From Mesorhizobium sp. NFR06 (GTDB lineage Bacteria; Pseudomonadota; Alphaproteobacteria; Rhizobiales; Rhizobiaceae): DNA of 64,000 bases. A program made the translations under genes and the position numbers. The stretch is from assembly GCF_900115245.1 (NCBI RefSeq), contig NZ_FOVT01000003.1, forward strand, positions 186,001-250,000, written 5' to 3'. Below are positions 1 to 11,413 of the stretch, piece by piece. Positions within the stretch are counted from its first letter, which is position 1. Each line of letters opens with the position of its first letter. The notes under the pieces were generated by a model, which saw only the letters and a list, made by a program, of their open reading frames with translations, searched no databases and was not told the DNA's origin.

Positions 1-532
1 CGATATCGGCCGGCAGCTTGAGGAACGTTCCGTCGCTCTCGTCCGCTTCGACCACCATCCACTCACCGTCGCCCATGCGCGCATTGGTGCCATAGGCGTT
101 GATGATGCCGCCATTGATGACGGTCGGGTCGAGCCCGCCGGCTTCGAGCAGCGTCGCCACCATCGACGTGGTGGTGGTCTTGCCATGCGTCCCGCCGATG
201 GCGACGGCCTGGCGAAAGCGCATCAGTTCGGCCAGCATCTCGGCCCTGCGCACGACCGGCAGCAGCTTTTCGCGCGCGGCCTTCAATTCCGGGTTGGACT
301 TCTTGATCGCGGTCGAAACGACCACGACTTCGGCATCGCCGAGATTGTCGGCCTTGTGGCCGACGAAGCATTCGATGCCCTTGTCGCGCAGCCGTTGCAC
401 ATTGGCGCCGTCGGCCTGGTCGGAACCCTGCACCTTGTAGCCGAGATTGTGCAGCACCTCGGCGATGCCGCTCATGCCGATGCCGCCGATACCGATGAAA
501 TGCACGAGGCCGATCGTCTGCGGCATCTTCAT
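1..532 (-). CDS. murC: UDP-N-acetylmuramate--L-alanine ligase, N-terminal part (cut by window edge)
   Basis: First Mur ligase of cytoplasmic peptidoglycan precursor synthesis; it adds L-Ala to UDP-MurNAc using ATP. About 177 N-terminal codons are present and the rest lies beyond base 1. The protein begins [20 protein letters not shown], the Rossmann-type glycine-rich opening typical of MurC. The Mur ligase ATP loop (GTHGKTTT) reads on the complementary strand near 170-195. The start ATG (530-532) overlaps the murG stop in an ATGA junction, so translation is probably coupled. It is the last gene of the dcw operon visible here. Identity is secure from sequence and order; only its completeness is unknown. 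Confidence 0.95.
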   Translation of the reverse strand, partial: MKMPQTIGLVHFIGIGGIGMSGIAEVLHNLGYKVQGSDQADGANVQRLRDKGIECFVGHKADNLGDAEVVVVSTAIKKSNPELKAAREKLLPVVRRAEMLAELMRFRQAVAIGGTHGKTTTTSMVATLLEAGGLDPTVINGGIINAYGTNARMGDGEWMVVEADESDGTFLKLPADI

Positions 533-1653
533 GCGCGCGTCCTCCTGTAGTCCGAAACCGTTTTGCCGGACGCAATAGCCTCTGTCAGATCGGCGAGCAA
601 CCGCGCCGCGTTCGGTTTTCCGGCCGAGCGGGCGGCGGCGGACATGGTCGTCAGCCGGCTCGGATCGTGCATCAGCCCGCCGACCAGCTCGGCGATCCGC
701 TCCGGCGACAGCGTCGACTGCGGATGGACCTCGGCGCCGCCGGCGGCGGCAAGGGCCGCGGCATTCGCCGCCTGGTCATGGTCGAGCGCATGCGGATAAG
801 GCACCAGCAGCGCCGGCCGGCCGATGACGGCGATCTCCGAAACGGTCGAGGCGCCGGAGCGCGACATCACCAGATGCGCCGCCGCCATGCGCGCCGCCAT
901 GTCGGTGAAGAAAGGCGAGACCTGAACGTCGACGCCGAGATCGGCATAAACGGCTTTCACCCGCGCTACGTCCTCGGCGCGCGCCTGCTGGGTGATCACC
1001 AGTCGCTTGCGCTGGCCTTCCGGCAGCAGCGCGATCGCCGCCGGAACGGCATCGGAAAAGAATTGCGCGCCCTGGCTGCCGCCGAACACCAGGAAGCGGA
1101 ACGGCTCGCCCTCGCTCGATGCGACATAGGGGGTCTTGGCCGCCTCGAGCACCTGTGGTCTGACCGGATTGCCGGTGGTGACCGTCTTTGCGCTCGCGGC
1201 GCTCTCGCCTTCCGGCAGGAAGCCACCCGCGATCGCATCGACGCGGCTGGCAAGCGCCTTGTTGGCGCGGCCCATCACGGCATTCTGCTCATGGATCAGC
1301 GTCGGCACCTTGCGCCTCGTCGCCGCATAGAGCGGCGGCAGCGTCGGATAGCCGCCGAAGCCGACGACCGCCTCCGGCTTGATCCTGGCGATGATCCGAC
1401 CCGCTTCGCGCACGCCCTGCCAGATTTTCCAGAAAGCCGAGACCACGGCGACCGGATTCTTCGAGCCCAGCGTGGCCGAAGCAATCGAGTGAACGTCCGC
1501 AGCCGGGAAATGACGGGAATAGCGCTCGGCACGGTGATCGGTGGCGAGATGCACCTTCCAGCCGCGCTCGTTCAGTTCATGCGCAAGCGCTTCGGCCGGG
1601 AACAGATGTCCGCCCGTTCCACCAGCCGCAAGCAGGATGACACCCTTCGACAT
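529..1653 (-). CDS. murG: UDP-GlcNAc:undecaprenyl-PP-MurNAc-pentapeptide GlcNAc transferase
   Basis: Peripheral membrane GT28 glycosyltransferase that turns lipid I into lipid II on the inner face of the cytoplasmic membrane. At 374 aa it has the usual length. The N-terminal loop GGTGGH is at residues 11-16, HEQN at 121-124, the C-domain glycine-rich loop GGSQGA at 191-196, and the UDP-GlcNAc-binding stretch SRSGAST at 264-270 followed by DHDQ at 291-294. The start ATG has GAGG about 5 bases upstream. It lies 6 bases after ftsW and overlaps murC by 4 bases, as expected inside a dcw operon. Confidence 0.98.
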   Translation of the reverse strand: MSKGVILLAAGGTGGHLFPAEALAHELNERGWKVHLATDHRAERYSRHFPAADVHSIASATLGSKNPVAVVSAFWKIWQGVREAGRIIARIKPEAVVGFGGYPTLPPLYAATRRKVPTLIHEQNAVMGRANKALASRVDAIAGGFLPEGESAASAKTVTTGNPVRPQVLEAAKTPYVASSEGEPFRFLVFGGSQGAQFFSDAVPAAIALLPEGQRKRLVITQQARAEDVARVKAVYADLGVDVQVSPFFTDMAARMAAAHLVMSRSGASTVSEIAVIGRPALLVPYPHALDHDQAANAAALAAAGGAEVHPQSTLSPERIAELVGGLMHDPSRLTTMSAAARSAGKPNAARLLADLTEAIASGKTVSDYRRTRA

Positions 1654-1659
1654 CCAGCC

Positions 1660-2814
1660 TCATTCCGCCGGCATTGCGCGCTGGGAAAGGGCGAACCCCA
1701 CCTGCTTGCGCTTTTCCGGACGCCTGCGCGTCAATGCGAGCACCATGCCCATCGAGACGGCGATGGCGATCTGCGAGGAGCCGCCGTAGGAGATGAAGGG
1801 CAGCGTCATGCCCTTGGCGGGCATCAGTTGCAGGTTCACGCACATGTTGATGGCCGATTGCAGGCCGAAGACGGTGACGAGGCCACCGACCGCGTAGCGG
1901 GTGAAATCGTCGTGCTCCTTGAGCGCGATGCTCAACCCCCGCAGCACGATGAAGGCGAAAATCGACATGATGAAGAAGCACATGATGAGGCCGAACTCCT
2001 CGCCCGCGACCGAGAAGACAAAGTCGGCATGGCTGTCCGGGATGACCCGCTTCACCGTGCCCTCGCCCGGGCCGACGCCGAACCAGCCGCCATTGATCAG
2101 CGCCTCGCGGCCCATATCGACCTGGAAGGTGTCGCCCTCGCCGGTCATGAATTTGTCGATGCGCGCGGCGACGTGCGGAAACACCGTATAGGCCGCGAAC
2201 ACGCCGCCGATGCCGGCAGCGCCGAGCGCGACGATCCAGAACCATGGCAGGCCGGCCATGAAGAACATCACGCCCCAGGTGCCCAGCACCAGCATGGTCT
2301 GGCCGAGGTCAGGCTGCGCCACCAGCAACGAGATCACCAGCGCAAGCAAAAGCATGGCGAAGAGGTTGCCCGGAATGTCGGGCTGGCGTTTATGCTCGGC
2401 AAACAGCCACGCGCAGATGATGACGAAGGCCGGCTTCAGGAATTCGGACGGCTGGATGGAAAGGCCGGCGAGCGAGACCCAGCGCCGCGCGCCCTTCACC
2501 TCGACGCCGATGTAGAGCACCGCCACCATCAGCACCAGCATGATGCCGATCATCACCAGCGACATGCGCCTGATCTGCCTCGCCTCCAGGAAGGAGACGG
2601 CCAGCATCACCACCAGCGCCGGAATGGTAAAGATGATCTGGCGCGTGGCGAAGTGGAAGCTGTCGAGGCCGATGCGCTCGGCCACCGCCGGGCTTGCGGC
2701 GAAGGACAAAACGATGCCCAGTCCCATCAGCGACAGGAATGCCGCCAGAAACCAGCGATCGATCGTCCACCACCAGGTTGCGACCGGACTTTTGTCGAGA
2801 CGGCTTTGCATCAA
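1660..2814 (-). CDS. ftsW: SEDS-family peptidoglycan glycosyltransferase FtsW
   Basis: Septal SEDS polymerase, an integral membrane protein that works with FtsI to polymerise lipid II at the division site. It is 384 aa with about ten hydrophobic segments. SEDS landmarks are present: [20 protein letters not shown] at 108-127, the periplasmic-loop stretch [15 protein letters not shown] at 259-273, and ISYGGSS at 341-347 close to the C-terminus. The basic C-terminal tail is cytoplasmic. The start ATG overlaps the murD stop by 4 bases. Position between murD and murG favours FtsW over the elongation paralogue RodA. Confidence 0.97.
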   Translation of the reverse strand: MMQSRLDKSPVATWWWTIDRWFLAAFLSLMGLGIVLSFAASPAVAERIGLDSFHFATRQIIFTIPALVVMLAVSFLEARQIRRMSLVMIGIMLVLMVAVLYIGVEVKGARRWVSLAGLSIQPSEFLKPAFVIICAWLFAEHKRQPDIPGNLFAMLLLALVISLLVAQPDLGQTMLVLGTWGVMFFMAGLPWFWIVALGAAGIGGVFAAYTVFPHVAARIDKFMTGEGDTFQVDMGREALINGGWFGVGPGEGTVKRVIPDSHADFVFSVAGEEFGLIMCFFIMSIFAFIVLRGLSIALKEHDDFTRYAVGGLVTVFGLQSAINMCVNLQLMPAKGMTLPFISYGGSSQIAIAVSMGMVLALTRRRPEKRKQVGFALSQRAMPAE

Positions 2815-4214
2815 CGTGGCCCTCCGATGGGTTTCACCCCATCAATAGCAGTCGCAGCTTGCCTGAAGGCTTCGCCGCGAACCTCGAAATTCTTGAACTG
2901 GTCGAAACTGGCGCAGGCCGGCGACAGTAGCACCACGGCCTCGCCGCCGCTGTCGTTTGCCGCATCGTTGGCGGCATGCTCGACCGCCGCCGCCAACGTC
3001 CCGGATATTTCGTAAGGCACAGTCTCGCCGAGCGTGGCGGAAAAGGCGGGCGCCGCCTCTCCGATCAGATAGGCCTTGGCGATGCGCGGGAAGAAGCCGC
3101 GCAGCGGCTCGATACCGCCCTCCTTGGGCAGGCCGCCGGCGATCCAGTAGATGCGGTTGGCAAAACTCGACAGCGCCGGCGCCGCCGCATCGGCATTGGT
3201 CGCCTTGGAATCGTTGATGAACAGCACATGGTCCTTGCGGCCGACCTGCTCCATGCGATGCGCCAGCCCGGGGAAGCTTTCGAGCCCCGACTGGATCTCG
3301 CCGAGGTCGAGTCCGACACGCAGGCAGGCCGCGACCGCGGCCAGCGCGTTTTGCGCGTTGTGCTGGCCGCGCAGCGAGCCGATGCCTTCGAGGAAGGCGA
3401 TGCGGCTGTAGCGGCCATCCACGGCTTCCATCAAATTGGTGCCGTCGGCGAAATAGCCGTCGGTCAAGGGCAGGCGCTTGGAAATGCGGACGACCTGCCG
3501 GCCCGCGCGCTCCAGCCGGTCGGCGATCTGCGCGCACCAAGAATCGTCGACGCCGACGATCGCGGTATCGCTGCCGGCGACCAGCCGCTCCTTGATCGAG
3601 GCGTAATGCGCCATCGTGCCGTGCCGGTCGAGATGGTCGGGCGTGAGGTTGAGCAGGATGCCGGCGGTCGGATTGATCGAGGGCGCGAGATCGATCTGGT
3701 AGGACGAGCATTCGACCACATAGTGCCGCGCCGGCGCCGGCGGATCGAGCGTCATGATGGCGCGGCCGATATTGCCACCCATCTGCGTGTCGCGTCCGGC
3801 CGATTTCAGAATATGCGCGGTCAGCGCCGTCGTCGTCGACTTGCCGTTGGTGCCGGTGATGGCAATGAAGGGCGCTGCGGGCGCGCTGATGATGCGCTCG
3901 CGGCAGAACAGCTCGATGTCGCCGATCACTTCGACGCCGGCGCCACGCGCGAGCTCGACCGTCCAATGCGGCTTCGGATGGGTCAACGGCACGCCGGGCG
4001 ACAGCACGAAGGCGGCGAAGCGCGACCAGTCGGCGGCGCGCAGATCGCCGGTCGCAATGCCCGCCGCCGCTGCCTTGGCGACACTGTCGGGGTTGTCGTC
4101 CCAGGCAAGCACCTCGGCACCGCCGGCGATCAGCGCATGCGCGGTGGCAATCCCCGAGCCGCCAAGCCCAAAGAGCGAAACGCGTTTGCCTGAAAAGGAA
4201 GCGGCGGGGATCAA
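2811..4214 (-). CDS. murD: UDP-N-acetylmuramoyl-L-alanine--D-glutamate ligase
   Basis: Second Mur ligase; it adds D-Glu to UDP-MurNAc-L-Ala. I place the start at TTG 4214 because an AGGA element lies just upstream and the protein then begins (M)[20 protein letters not shown], giving 467 aa, the family length. An upstream in-frame start at 4274 would run 50 bases into mraY and is less likely. The ATP loop GTNGKST is at residues 121-127 and the DSKATN motif near 323. It is separated from mraY by about 10 bases and overlaps ftsW by 4. Confidence 0.95.
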   Translation of the reverse strand: MIPAASFSGKRVSLFGLGGSGIATAHALIAGGAEVLAWDDNPDSVAKAAAAGIATGDLRAADWSRFAAFVLSPGVPLTHPKPHWTVELARGAGVEVIGDIELFCRERIISAPAAPFIAITGTNGKSTTTALTAHILKSAGRDTQMGGNIGRAIMTLDPPAPARHYVVECSSYQIDLAPSINPTAGILLNLTPDHLDRHGTMAHYASIKERLVAGSDTAIVGVDDSWCAQIADRLERAGRQVVRISKRLPLTDGYFADGTNLMEAVDGRYSRIAFLEGIGSLRGQHNAQNALAAVAACLRVGLDLGEIQSGLESFPGLAHRMEQVGRKDHVLFINDSKATNADAAAPALSSFANRIYWIAGGLPKEGGIEPLRGFFPRIAKAYLIGEAAPAFSATLGETVPYEISGTLAAAVEHAANDAANDSGGEAVVLLSPACASFDQFKNFEVRGEAFRQAATAIDGVKPIGGPR

Positions 4215-4224
4215 AACGGGCGTC

Positions 4225-5307
4225 CTATCTGAGCTTGAGGGTAGAGAGGCCGACCAGCGCCAGGATGACGGCAATGATCCAGAAGCGGATCACTACCTGG
4301 CTTTCGGTCCAGCCGAGCTTTTCGAAATGGTGATGGATCGGCGCCATCAGGAAGACGCGCTTGCCGGTCATCTTGAAGTAGCCGACCTGGATGATGACCG
4401 ACAGGATCTCGACCACGAACAGGCCGCCGACGATGACCAGCACGATCTCGTGCTTGGTGGCGACCGCGATGGTGCCGATCAGGCCGCCCATCGCCAGCGA
4501 GCCGGTGTCGCCCATGAAGATCGCGGCCGGCGGCGCGTTGAACCAGAGGAAGCCGAGGCCGGCACCGATCACCGCGCCGAGCACGACGGCAAGCTCACCG
4601 GTGCCGGGAACGAAATGGATCTGCAGATATTCGGCGAAGACCGCGTTGCCCGAAAGATAGGCGATGACGCCGAAGGACGCCGCCGCGATCATGATCGGCA
4701 CGATCGCAAGGCCGTCGAGGCCGTCGGTGAGGTTCACCGCATTGCCTGCGCCGACGATAACGAAGCAGGAGAATGGGACGAAGAACCAGCCGAGGTTGAC
4801 GAGGAATTCCTTGGCGAAGGGAAAGGTCAGCGACGAGGAGAACGGCACCTGGCCGTTGTGCATGATCACCCAGGCGGCGATGGCCGCGATGATGAATTCG
4901 ATCGCCAGCCGCGCCTTGCCGGAAAAGCCCAGATGCGACTGCTTGGTGACCTTGAGATAATCATCGTAAAAGCCGATCGAGCCGAAGCCGACGGTGACCA
5001 GCAGCACCACCCAGACATAGATGCTGGAAAGGTTTGCCCATAAAAGCGAGGATCCGATGATGCCGGACAGGATCATCAGCCCGCCCATGGTCGGCGTTCC
5101 GGCTTTCTTGAAATGCGTCTGCGGGCCGTCGGCGCGGATCGGCTGACCCTTGCCCTGACGCAGCCGCAGCGAATTGATGATCGTCGGTCCGAAAATGAAG
5201 ACGATCAGCGCAGAGGTGATCAGCGCGCCGCCGGTGCGAAAAGTGATGTAGCGGAAGACGTTGAATAACGAGATCTTGTCCGCGAAATCGACGAGCAGTG
5301 TGAACAT
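4225..5307 (-). CDS. mraY: phospho-N-acetylmuramoyl-pentapeptide transferase
   Basis: Integral membrane enzyme that transfers phospho-MurNAc-pentapeptide to undecaprenyl phosphate to form lipid I. It is 360 aa with about ten membrane segments. The catalytic and Mg-binding motifs are intact: [12 protein letters not shown] at 65-76, FYDDYLK at 113-119, [10 protein letters not shown] at 192-201, FMGDTGS at 264-270 and [11 protein letters not shown] at 322-332. The ATG is preceded by GGAAAG. There is a 26-base gap to murF, one of the few small gaps in the operon. Confidence 0.98.
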   Translation of the reverse strand: MFTLLVDFADKISLFNVFRYITFRTGGALITSALIVFIFGPTIINSLRLRQGKGQPIRADGPQTHFKKAGTPTMGGLMILSGIIGSSLLWANLSSIYVWVVLLVTVGFGSIGFYDDYLKVTKQSHLGFSGKARLAIEFIIAAIAAWVIMHNGQVPFSSSLTFPFAKEFLVNLGWFFVPFSCFVIVGAGNAVNLTDGLDGLAIVPIMIAAASFGVIAYLSGNAVFAEYLQIHFVPGTGELAVVLGAVIGAGLGFLWFNAPPAAIFMGDTGSLAMGGLIGTIAVATKHEIVLVIVGGLFVVEILSVIIQVGYFKMTGKRVFLMAPIHHHFEKLGWTESQVVIRFWIIAVILALVGLSTLKLR

Positions 5308-5333
5308 GGTCTTTCCGTCCCCCGGAGCCCGAC

Positions 5334-6767
5334 CTAGGTCGGTTCAATGTTTGTGGCTTCCGCCGGAAATTTGCCGAGCAACGCCTCGACCAGTTTTGAA
5401 AACCCGATGCCTTTCGACGACTTGACCATCACCACGTCGCCGGGCCTGAGCGCCGCGATCACGATCGGCTTCAGCTCATCGGCGCCGGCGCGATACTCCG
5501 TCTGGACATCGGCGGGCAAGACCTCGGCCAGCGCCTGCATTTCCGGGCCGCCGAGAAAGACGTTGCGCGTGCCGGTGCCGACGATCAGTTCGGCAAGTGC
5601 GGCATGCAGCTTCGCCGAATGGCTGCCGAGCTCCAGCATGTCGCCGAGCACAGCGATGCGCCTGCCCCCACCCGAGACGGGCGTGGCGTTGAGCAGCGCC
5701 ATGGCCGCCGCCATCGATGCCGGATTGGCGTTGTAGCTCTCGTCGATCAGCGTGATCGGCCCGTTTGGATGGTGCAACACATGCCGCTGGCCGCGCCCGC
5801 GTTCGGCGGAAAGATCGGCAAGTGCCGCGACCACTTTCTCAAGATCGGCGCCAACCAATTGCGCGACACCGAGAACGGCCAGCACGTTCTGCACCATGTG
5901 ACGGCCCGGCGCCCCGATGCGGGCCGCTACGTCCTTTTTGCCGATCCTGGCGGTGATGTCGGAATGGTCGGCGAAAAGTTCGCAGCCGGTGAGCCGGAAG
6001 GTCGAGCGGGCGTTCTCGCCGAAGCCGAAGACGTGCTCGACGCCGGCTTCCTTCGCCATCTTCTCGAGCAGCTTCCAGCGCTGATCGTCGCGGTTGAGCA
6101 CGGCGGCGCCGCCGGGCTCCAGCCCTTCGAAGATCTCGGCCTTTGCCTTGGCGATCTCGTCGAGATTCTTGAAGAAGCCGAGATGGGCGGCGGCTATCAA
6201 CGTCACGATGGCGATATGCGGCCTGACCATCTTGACCAGCGGCGTGATCTCGCCCGGATGGTTCATACCGATCTCGAAGACCGCATAGTCGCAGTCCTGC
6301 GGCATGCGGGCCAGCGTCAGCGGCACACCCCAATGGTTGTTGAACGACTGCGCCGAGGCGTGCACCTTGCCGACCGCCGACAGCACGTGGCGCAGCGCTT
6401 CCTTGGTGGTCGTCTTGCCGGCCGAGCCGGTCACCGCAACGATCTTCGCCTTCGAGCGCGCACGCGCCGCAACGCCAAGCTTCTCGAGGGCGGCAAGCAC
6501 ATCCTGCACGACGACCATCGGCGCCGTCAGCCTGCCGAGCGAGGGCAGCTTGCGCTCGGCCACGACCAGCACGGCCGCTCCGGCCTTCACCGCCGCGGTC
6601 GCGAAATCGTGGCCGTCCATCGTCTCGCCCCTGATGGCGAAGAAGGCGTTTCCCGGCTCCAGGCTGCGGCTGTCGATGGAAATGCCGGTGATGCCTGACG
6701 GAAGCAAGCCGATCGGCCTGCCGCCCATGGCTTCGACCAGCGCTTCCGACGTCCAGAGCAGACTCAT
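5334..6767 (-). CDS. murF: UDP-MurNAc-tripeptide--D-alanyl-D-alanine ligase
   Basis: Last cytoplasmic Mur ligase; it adds the D-Ala-D-Ala dipeptide to the UDP-MurNAc-tripeptide. It is 477 aa. The N-terminal substrate domain carries [17 protein letters not shown] (residues 31-47), which resembles the MurE/MurF family signature. The P-loop GSAGKTT is at 114-120, NNHWGVP follows in the ATPase domain, and [10 protein letters not shown] is in the C-terminal half, a MurF-typical stretch. The start overlaps the murE stop by 4 bases, so the two are probably translationally coupled. Confidence 0.97.
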   Translation of the reverse strand: MSLLWTSEALVEAMGGRPIGLLPSGITGISIDSRSLEPGNAFFAIRGETMDGHDFATAAVKAGAAVLVVAERKLPSLGRLTAPMVVVQDVLAALEKLGVAARARSKAKIVAVTGSAGKTTTKEALRHVLSAVGKVHASAQSFNNHWGVPLTLARMPQDCDYAVFEIGMNHPGEITPLVKMVRPHIAIVTLIAAAHLGFFKNLDEIAKAKAEIFEGLEPGGAAVLNRDDQRWKLLEKMAKEAGVEHVFGFGENARSTFRLTGCELFADHSDITARIGKKDVAARIGAPGRHMVQNVLAVLGVAQLVGADLEKVVAALADLSAERGRGQRHVLHHPNGPITLIDESYNANPASMAAAMALLNATPVSGGGRRIAVLGDMLELGSHSAKLHAALAELIVGTGTRNVFLGGPEMQALAEVLPADVQTEYRAGADELKPIVIAALRPGDVVMVKSSKGIGFSKLVEALLGKFPAEATNIEPT

Positions 6768-8218
6768 GCGGCGCGCTCCTTCAGCGCCTCGCGCACTTCC
6801 TCGTGGTCGGAGAAGTGGAAAGTTTCGGTGCCGATGGTCTGGCCTTCCTCATGCCCCTTGCCGGCAACGATGAGCGTGTCGCCGGCGCGAAGCAGCGCCA
6901 CCGCCTCGTGGATGGCCTTGCGGCGGTCGCCGATCTCGATGGCGCCGGGCGCCGCGGCGAGGATCGCGGCGCGGATGGTTTCGGGCATCTCCGTGCGCGG
7001 GTTGTCGTCGGTGACGATGACGATATCGGCCAACCGCGTCGCGATCTCACCCATGATCGGCCGCTTGCCGCGATCGCGGTCGCCGCCGCAGCCGAACACC
7101 ACGACGACGCGGCCCGTAGTGAAAGGCCGGACCGAGGTCAACACGTTTTCCAGCGCATCGGGCTTGTGCGCGTAGTCGACATAAACGGGAGCCCCGGCGG
7201 CAGTGGTGCCCACGAGGTCGAGCCGGCCCGGAGCGCCCTTCAATTTCTCCAGCGCGGCCAAGGCTTTATCGACCGGCGTTCCAGTCGAGATGGCAAGGCC
7301 GGCCGAGACCAGCGCGTTGGCGATCTGGAAATCGCCGGCTAAAGGCAGGTCGACCTCGTACAGCACGCCACCGGCCTCGACCTCGGCGCGCTGGCGGCGG
7401 CGCTCGTGCTCGACGCGCTTCAGCGTCAGGAATTCGCCATGGCGGCCGACCGTCAGCACCTTCAGGCCCGCAGCTTCCGCCGCCTTGATCGTCGGTTCCG
7501 ACCACGGATCGTCGGCAAAGACGATCGCCGGCGCGCCCTTCGGCAGCAGCGCGTCGAACAGGCGCAGCTTGGCGCGGTGATAATCCTCGACCGTCGGATG
7601 GTAATCCATGTGGTCGCGGCCGAGATTGGTGAAGCCGCCGGCCGCGAGTTTCACGCCGTCGAGGCGGCGCTGGTCGAGGCCGTGGCTCGAAGCTTCCATC
7701 GAGGCGTGGGTGACGCCGGCATCCGCTAGTTCCTTGAGCAGTTGGTGCAATGCCACAGGATCGGGCGTTGTCAGCGAGCCATATTCGTTGCGCCCGGGCG
7801 CCACCACGCCGGTCGTGCCTATCGAAGCGGCGGCAAAACCCGCCTGCTCCCAGATCTGGCGGGTGAAGGCGGCGACGGACGTCTTGCCGGCGGTGCCGGT
7901 GACGGCGACCATGGTTTTCGGCTGGCGGCCGAAGAAGCGCGACGCGCTGAGTGCCAGCGCCTGGCGCGGATCATCGACGGCAAGAACCGGGACCGACAGA
8001 CCGGGAACGGCCGTGCCCTTGCCGGCGACGATGGCGGCCGCTCCCCGAGCGGCGGCATCGGCGGCGTAGGTCGAGCCGTCGGCCTTGCTGCCGGCGAGCG
8101 CGAAGAAGAGCATACCCGGTCTTACCTGACGGGAATCGGAGGAAAGTCCGGTCACCTCCAGATCGGGGGAAGCTGTTCCCTCGACAGGCAGGACACCGGC
8201 TAGATCTTTTAGATGCAT
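6764..8218 (-). CDS. murE: UDP-MurNAc-L-Ala-D-Glu--meso-diaminopimelate ligase
   Basis: Mur ligase adding the third stem-peptide residue. The start at 8218 gives 484 aa beginning [11 protein letters not shown]; a longer in-frame reading to 8269 lacks family similarity at its N-terminus. The P-loop GTAGKTS is at residues 108-114. The DDNPRTE motif near the C-terminus is the DNPR signature of enzymes specific for meso-diaminopimelate rather than lysine, as expected for a Gram-negative. It sits between ftsI (54-base gap) and murF (4-base overlap). Confidence 0.96.
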   Translation of the reverse strand: MHLKDLAGVLPVEGTASPDLEVTGLSSDSRQVRPGMLFFALAGSKADGSTYAADAAARGAAAIVAGKGTAVPGLSVPVLAVDDPRQALALSASRFFGRQPKTMVAVTGTAGKTSVAAFTRQIWEQAGFAAASIGTTGVVAPGRNEYGSLTTPDPVALHQLLKELADAGVTHASMEASSHGLDQRRLDGVKLAAGGFTNLGRDHMDYHPTVEDYHRAKLRLFDALLPKGAPAIVFADDPWSEPTIKAAEAAGLKVLTVGRHGEFLTLKRVEHERRRQRAEVEAGGVLYEVDLPLAGDFQIANALVSAGLAISTGTPVDKALAALEKLKGAPGRLDLVGTTAAGAPVYVDYAHKPDALENVLTSVRPFTTGRVVVVFGCGGDRDRGKRPIMGEIATRLADIVIVTDDNPRTEMPETIRAAILAAAPGAIEIGDRRKAIHEAVALLRAGDTLIVAGKGHEEGQTIGTETFHFSDHEEVREALKERAA

Positions 8219-8272
8219 TGAGTCCCGTTCACCGCAACAAAATAGCGCGCAGTTGCCGGCGCGCCCCAAGAA

Positions 8273-10000
8273 TCACTGATAGGAAACCAGCGTTGCACCA
8301 TTTTCATGGCTGAAATCTGGCTTCACGCCAAGCATGGCCGCGGACCGCCTGATGATGTTGCCGGCCATGACGCCCGCATTGTTGGCTGCAACGTCCGTCA
8401 TGCCAGGCTTTTCCGGATGCGGAGCGTCGGCAATCGTAAACACCAGATATTGCGGATCGTCCATCGGGAAGGCGGCCACGAAGGTGTTGAAATTCAAGTC
8501 CTTCGAGTAGCGGCCGTTGATGACCTTCTCGGCCGTCCCGGTCTTGCCGCCAACGCGGTAGCCGGGGACTCTGGCGTTTCTGGCGGAGCCCTTCTCCGCG
8601 TTGAGCGTGTAGAGGTAGCGCATGCCTTCGACCGTTTTGTCGCTGACCACTTTCTTGGCCACCGCCATTGCATCCTCCTGGCTGCGGACCAGGAATGTCG
8701 GTTCGATCAGATAGCCGCCATTCATCAAGGCGGCGCAACCGACGGCCGCTTGCAGGGGGGTCGTCGACACGCCATGGCCGAAGGCGATGGTGAATGAGTT
8801 GACCTGTTTCCAGACCTTCGGTTCGGTCGGCCGCGCGACTTCCGGCAGTTCAGTCTGCATCTTGTCCAAAATTCCAAGGCGATGCAGGAATTCGCGGTGC
8901 CCCTCGATGCCGACCAGCTCGGCCTCCCTGGCCGACCCGATGTTGGACGAATAGAGGAACACCTCCGGCAACGACAGCACACGGTTCTTACCGTGGAAAT
9001 CGTGAATGGCCTGATGGCCGACCCGGATTGGATGCGAGGCGTCGAAGCGGCTCGCCATCGTTGCTTTGCCGGAATCGAGCGCCATGGCCGAGGTGAAGCT
9101 CTTGAAGGTCGAGCCCATCTCGTAGAGGCCCGCCGACATACGGTTCAGCCGGTCTTTCTCCTGCGCATTGTAAGGATTGTTCGGGTCGAAATCCGGAACC
9201 GAAGCCATCGCTATCACTTCGCCGGTCTTGACGTTCAGCACGACCGCGCCGGCGCCGATGGCGCGATAGCGCTCCAGGCCGGCGGCGATCTCGTCGCGCA
9301 CCACATGCTGGACGCGCAGATCGATCGAAAGCTTGACCGGCTTGAGATCCTTGGCCACCGCCAGCCCCGACGCCTGCAGGTCGCTCAACCCCTGCTCGTC
9401 GATATACTTCTCCATGCCGGAGATGCCTTGGTTGTCGATGTTGGTCAGCCCGACGATATAGGACGATGTCTCGCCGCTCGGATAGAAGCGGCGCTTTTCG
9501 GTGCGGAAGCCGAGGCCGGGAATGCCCAGCGACAGGATGTCGGCCTGCTGCTTCGGCGTCAGCTGGCGCTGCAGCCAGACAAAGCCGGCGCCGCTCTTGA
9601 GCTTACGATAGGTCTGCTCGTAATCGATCTCCGGCAACACGGTCGACAATCTCTCGATCGCTTCGTCGGCGTCGACGATACGGCGCGGCTCGGCAAACAG
9701 CGACGCCGTCTTGATGTCGGTCGCCAACACCTCTCCATTGCGATCGACGATATCCGGACGCGATGCCGTGACCCGGCTCTCCGGACCGCCCGAAAGGTCC
9801 GGATTCTGCAGGCCGAGATAGACGAGCCTGCCGGCAATGGTCGAATAGATCGTGAAGAACACCGCCATCGTCATGACGATACGCGTCTTTGCCTTGCCGC
9901 CCGTCGCCTTACGGGCGGCGTCGACGACGATCGAGCCGTCCCCGGCTGCCTTCTTCCGGCGCTTCAGCAGGTCACCGATCCTTGGAAGCGTGCCGATCAT
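8273..10000 (-). CDS. ftsI: division-specific penicillin-binding protein 3 (peptidoglycan transpeptidase)
   Basis: Bitopic class B PBP that cross-links septal peptidoglycan with FtsW. It is 575 aa. A short basic cytoplasmic tail is followed by one membrane anchor at about 40-62. The non-penicillin-binding domain includes RPDIVDRNGE at 81-90. The transpeptidase domain has all three active-site motifs: STFK with nucleophile Ser297, SSN at 351-353 and KTGT at 486-489. The start ATG overlaps the ftsL stop by 4 bases. Identity as FtsI rather than another class B PBP rests on its place in the dcw operon. Confidence 0.97.
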   Translation of the reverse strand: MIGTLPRIGDLLKRRKKAAGDGSIVVDAARKATGGKAKTRIVMTMAVFFTIYSTIAGRLVYLGLQNPDLSGGPESRVTASRPDIVDRNGEVLATDIKTASLFAEPRRIVDADEAIERLSTVLPEIDYEQTYRKLKSGAGFVWLQRQLTPKQQADILSLGIPGLGFRTEKRRFYPSGETSSYIVGLTNIDNQGISGMEKYIDEQGLSDLQASGLAVAKDLKPVKLSIDLRVQHVVRDEIAAGLERYRAIGAGAVVLNVKTGEVIAMASVPDFDPNNPYNAQEKDRLNRMSAGLYEMGSTFKSFTSAMALDSGKATMASRFDASHPIRVGHQAIHDFHGKNRVLSLPEVFLYSSNIGSAREAELVGIEGHREFLHRLGILDKMQTELPEVARPTEPKVWKQVNSFTIAFGHGVSTTPLQAAVGCAALMNGGYLIEPTFLVRSQEDAMAVAKKVVSDKTVEGMRYLYTLNAEKGSARNARVPGYRVGGKTGTAEKVINGRYSKDLNFNTFVAAFPMDDPQYLVFTIADAPHPEKPGMTDVAANNAGVMAGNIIRRSAAMLGVKPDFSHENGATLVSYQ

Positions 10001-10392
10001 TGAACCGTGCTCCCGGTGACCACTGAATCCTTGGCGTCCGAGGGCTCTTTGGCGGAATTGTCGGCCATGCCGCCAAGCCGTTGCGAGGAGAGGTCCTCGA
10101 TGGTCACGGGTTTCACGGGAATGTCGTCAAGACCGCCGATCTGGTGCGCATTGACCGGCTCGAGTCCGAGCTGGCTCTTATAGACATCGGCAAGTTTCTG
10201 CAGCCGCGACGGCTGGGTGAGCAGGCTCCAGTCCGCCTTGAGGAGGTCGATCGTTTCTTCCTCGTAGTGGATCTGCGCCTGGATCTTCTGCACCGCCGCC
10301 AGTTGCTCTTCGGCTTCGCGCTTCGTCTTGTAGGTCAGGGCCGCGGCCGAGACCATCACGGCGATCAGGACTATGTCGCTGGTACGAAACAC
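9997..10392 (-). CDS. ftsL: cell division protein FtsL
   Basis: Small bitopic membrane protein of the FtsQLB/FtsWI activation complex. It is 131 aa, with a hydrophobic segment at about 6-21 after MFRTSD, then a charged heptad-like coiled coil at about 25-62 (KTKREAEEQLAAVQKIQ onward). The C-terminal 60 residues are low-complexity and polar. The start is GTG (10392) with GAGGTGAG just upstream. FtsL proteins are poorly conserved, so the call relies on topology and the rsmH-ftsL-ftsI order. It lies 4 bases after rsmH. Confidence 0.88.
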   Translation of the reverse strand: MFRTSDIVLIAVMVSAAALTYKTKREAEEQLAAVQKIQAQIHYEEETIDLLKADWSLLTQPSRLQKLADVYKSQLGLEPVNAHQIGGLDDIPVKPVTIEDLSSQRLGGMADNSAKEPSDAKDSVVTGSTVQ

Positions 10393-10396
10393 GTGC

Positions 10397-11413
10397 TCAC
10401 CTCTCCCCCGACCGTTCGACGGCGGGAAGCTTTGGAAGGCCGAAGATCGAAAAATCGCCGGCGCGCGCCGGCGCCTCGGTGCGGATTGCCGCGCGCAGCC
10501 TGGCCGAGCGCGCCCGCGGATTGGCCGCTGTCTCGGCCTCCCCCGGCGTCACGCCACCGCCGGCTTTGCGGAAGGTGGCGACGCGCGTGGGTGCATCGGG
10601 CATGTGCCGCGAGCCGCTGGCCGCCTCGGAACGGTCGGCGATGAAGCGCTTGACGATGCGGTCTTCCAGGGAATGGAACGTCACCACGGCAAGCCTGCCG
10701 CCGGGCTTCAACACACGCTCGGCAGCCAGCAGCGCCCTCGCCAACTCGCCAAGCTCGTCGTTGACGAAGATGCGCAGCGCCTGGAAGACGCGCGTGGCCG
10801 GATGGATCTTGTCCTTCGGGCCTCGTCCGATATGCGTCTCGATGGCGTCGGCAAGATCGAGCGTGCGCTCGAACGGACGCTTCTCGCGCCGGCTCTCGAT
10901 CATCCGCGCGATGCGGCCCGCGTGACGCTCCTCGCCGAGAAAGCCGAAGATGCGGGCAAGGTCGCCGGCCTTGAAGGTGTTGACGACGTCGGCGGCGCTC
11001 AGACCGGCTTGCGCCATGCGCATGTCGAGCGGTCCGTCGACGCGAAAGGAAAAGCCGCGCGCGGCCTGGTCGAGTTGCATCGACGAGACGCCGATGTCGA
11101 GCACGACGCCATCGGCGCTCTCGACATGCTCGTCCAGCGTCGAGAACGGCGCCTGGACAAGTCTCAGCCGGCCGCCGGCCCGCTGCTCGAGCGCCCTGCC
11201 CGACGCGATCGCGTCCGGATCGCGGTCGATGGCAACGACGGCGGCGCCGCTGTCGAGGATGGCCCTGGTGTAGCCGCCGGCGCCGAAAGTCCCGTCGACG
11301 ATCGTCTCGCCGGCCTTGGGCGCAAGCGCCTCGAGCACCTCGGCAAGGAGGACCGGAATGTGACGGGCCAGTCCGCCAACGGCGTGAGGATCATCGCCGT
11401 GGCCAGCCATCAT
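10397..11413 (-). CDS. rsmH: 16S rRNA (cytosine(1402)-N(4))-methyltransferase
   Basis: SAM-dependent methyltransferase modifying C1402 in the 16S rRNA decoding centre; also known as MraW. It is 338 aa from ATG 11413 (a second ATG follows directly). N-terminal [13 protein letters not shown] and the SAM loop [15 protein letters not shown] are clear, followed by [22 protein letters not shown] and GPLDMRM are RsmH-specific stretches, and [10 protein letters not shown] is near the C-terminus. The start overlaps the mraZ stop in an ATGATG arrangement. The same frame stays open upstream to 12055 but that part overlaps mraZ and is not coding. Confidence 0.97.
   Translation of the reverse strand: MMAGHGDDPHAVGGLARHIPVLLAEVLEALAPKAGETIVDGTFGAGGYTRAILDSGAAVVAIDRDPDAIASGRALEQRAGGRLRLVQAPFSTLDEHVESADGVVLDIGVSSMQLDQAARGFSFRVDGPLDMRMAQAGLSAADVVNTFKAGDLARIFGFLGEERHAGRIARMIESRREKRPFERTLDLADAIETHIGRGPKDKIHPATRVFQALRIFVNDELGELARALLAAERVLKPGGRLAVVTFHSLEDRIVKRFIADRSEAASGSRHMPDAPTRVATFRKAGGGVTPGEAETAANPRARSARLRAAIRTEAPARAGDFSIFGLPKLPAVERSGER

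Noticed and set aside
667..3015. Long plus-strand open frame of 782 codons opposite murG-ftsW-murD
   Set aside because: It is antisense to three certain genes; its composition is His/Arg/Gln/Asp-rich with no domain, the usual shadow of GC-rich minus-strand coding.
2811..4274. Longer murD reading starting at 4274
   Set aside because: It would overlap mraY by about 50 bases and adds a non-homologous Ser/Arg-rich N-terminus; TTG 4214 has an RBS and gives the family length.
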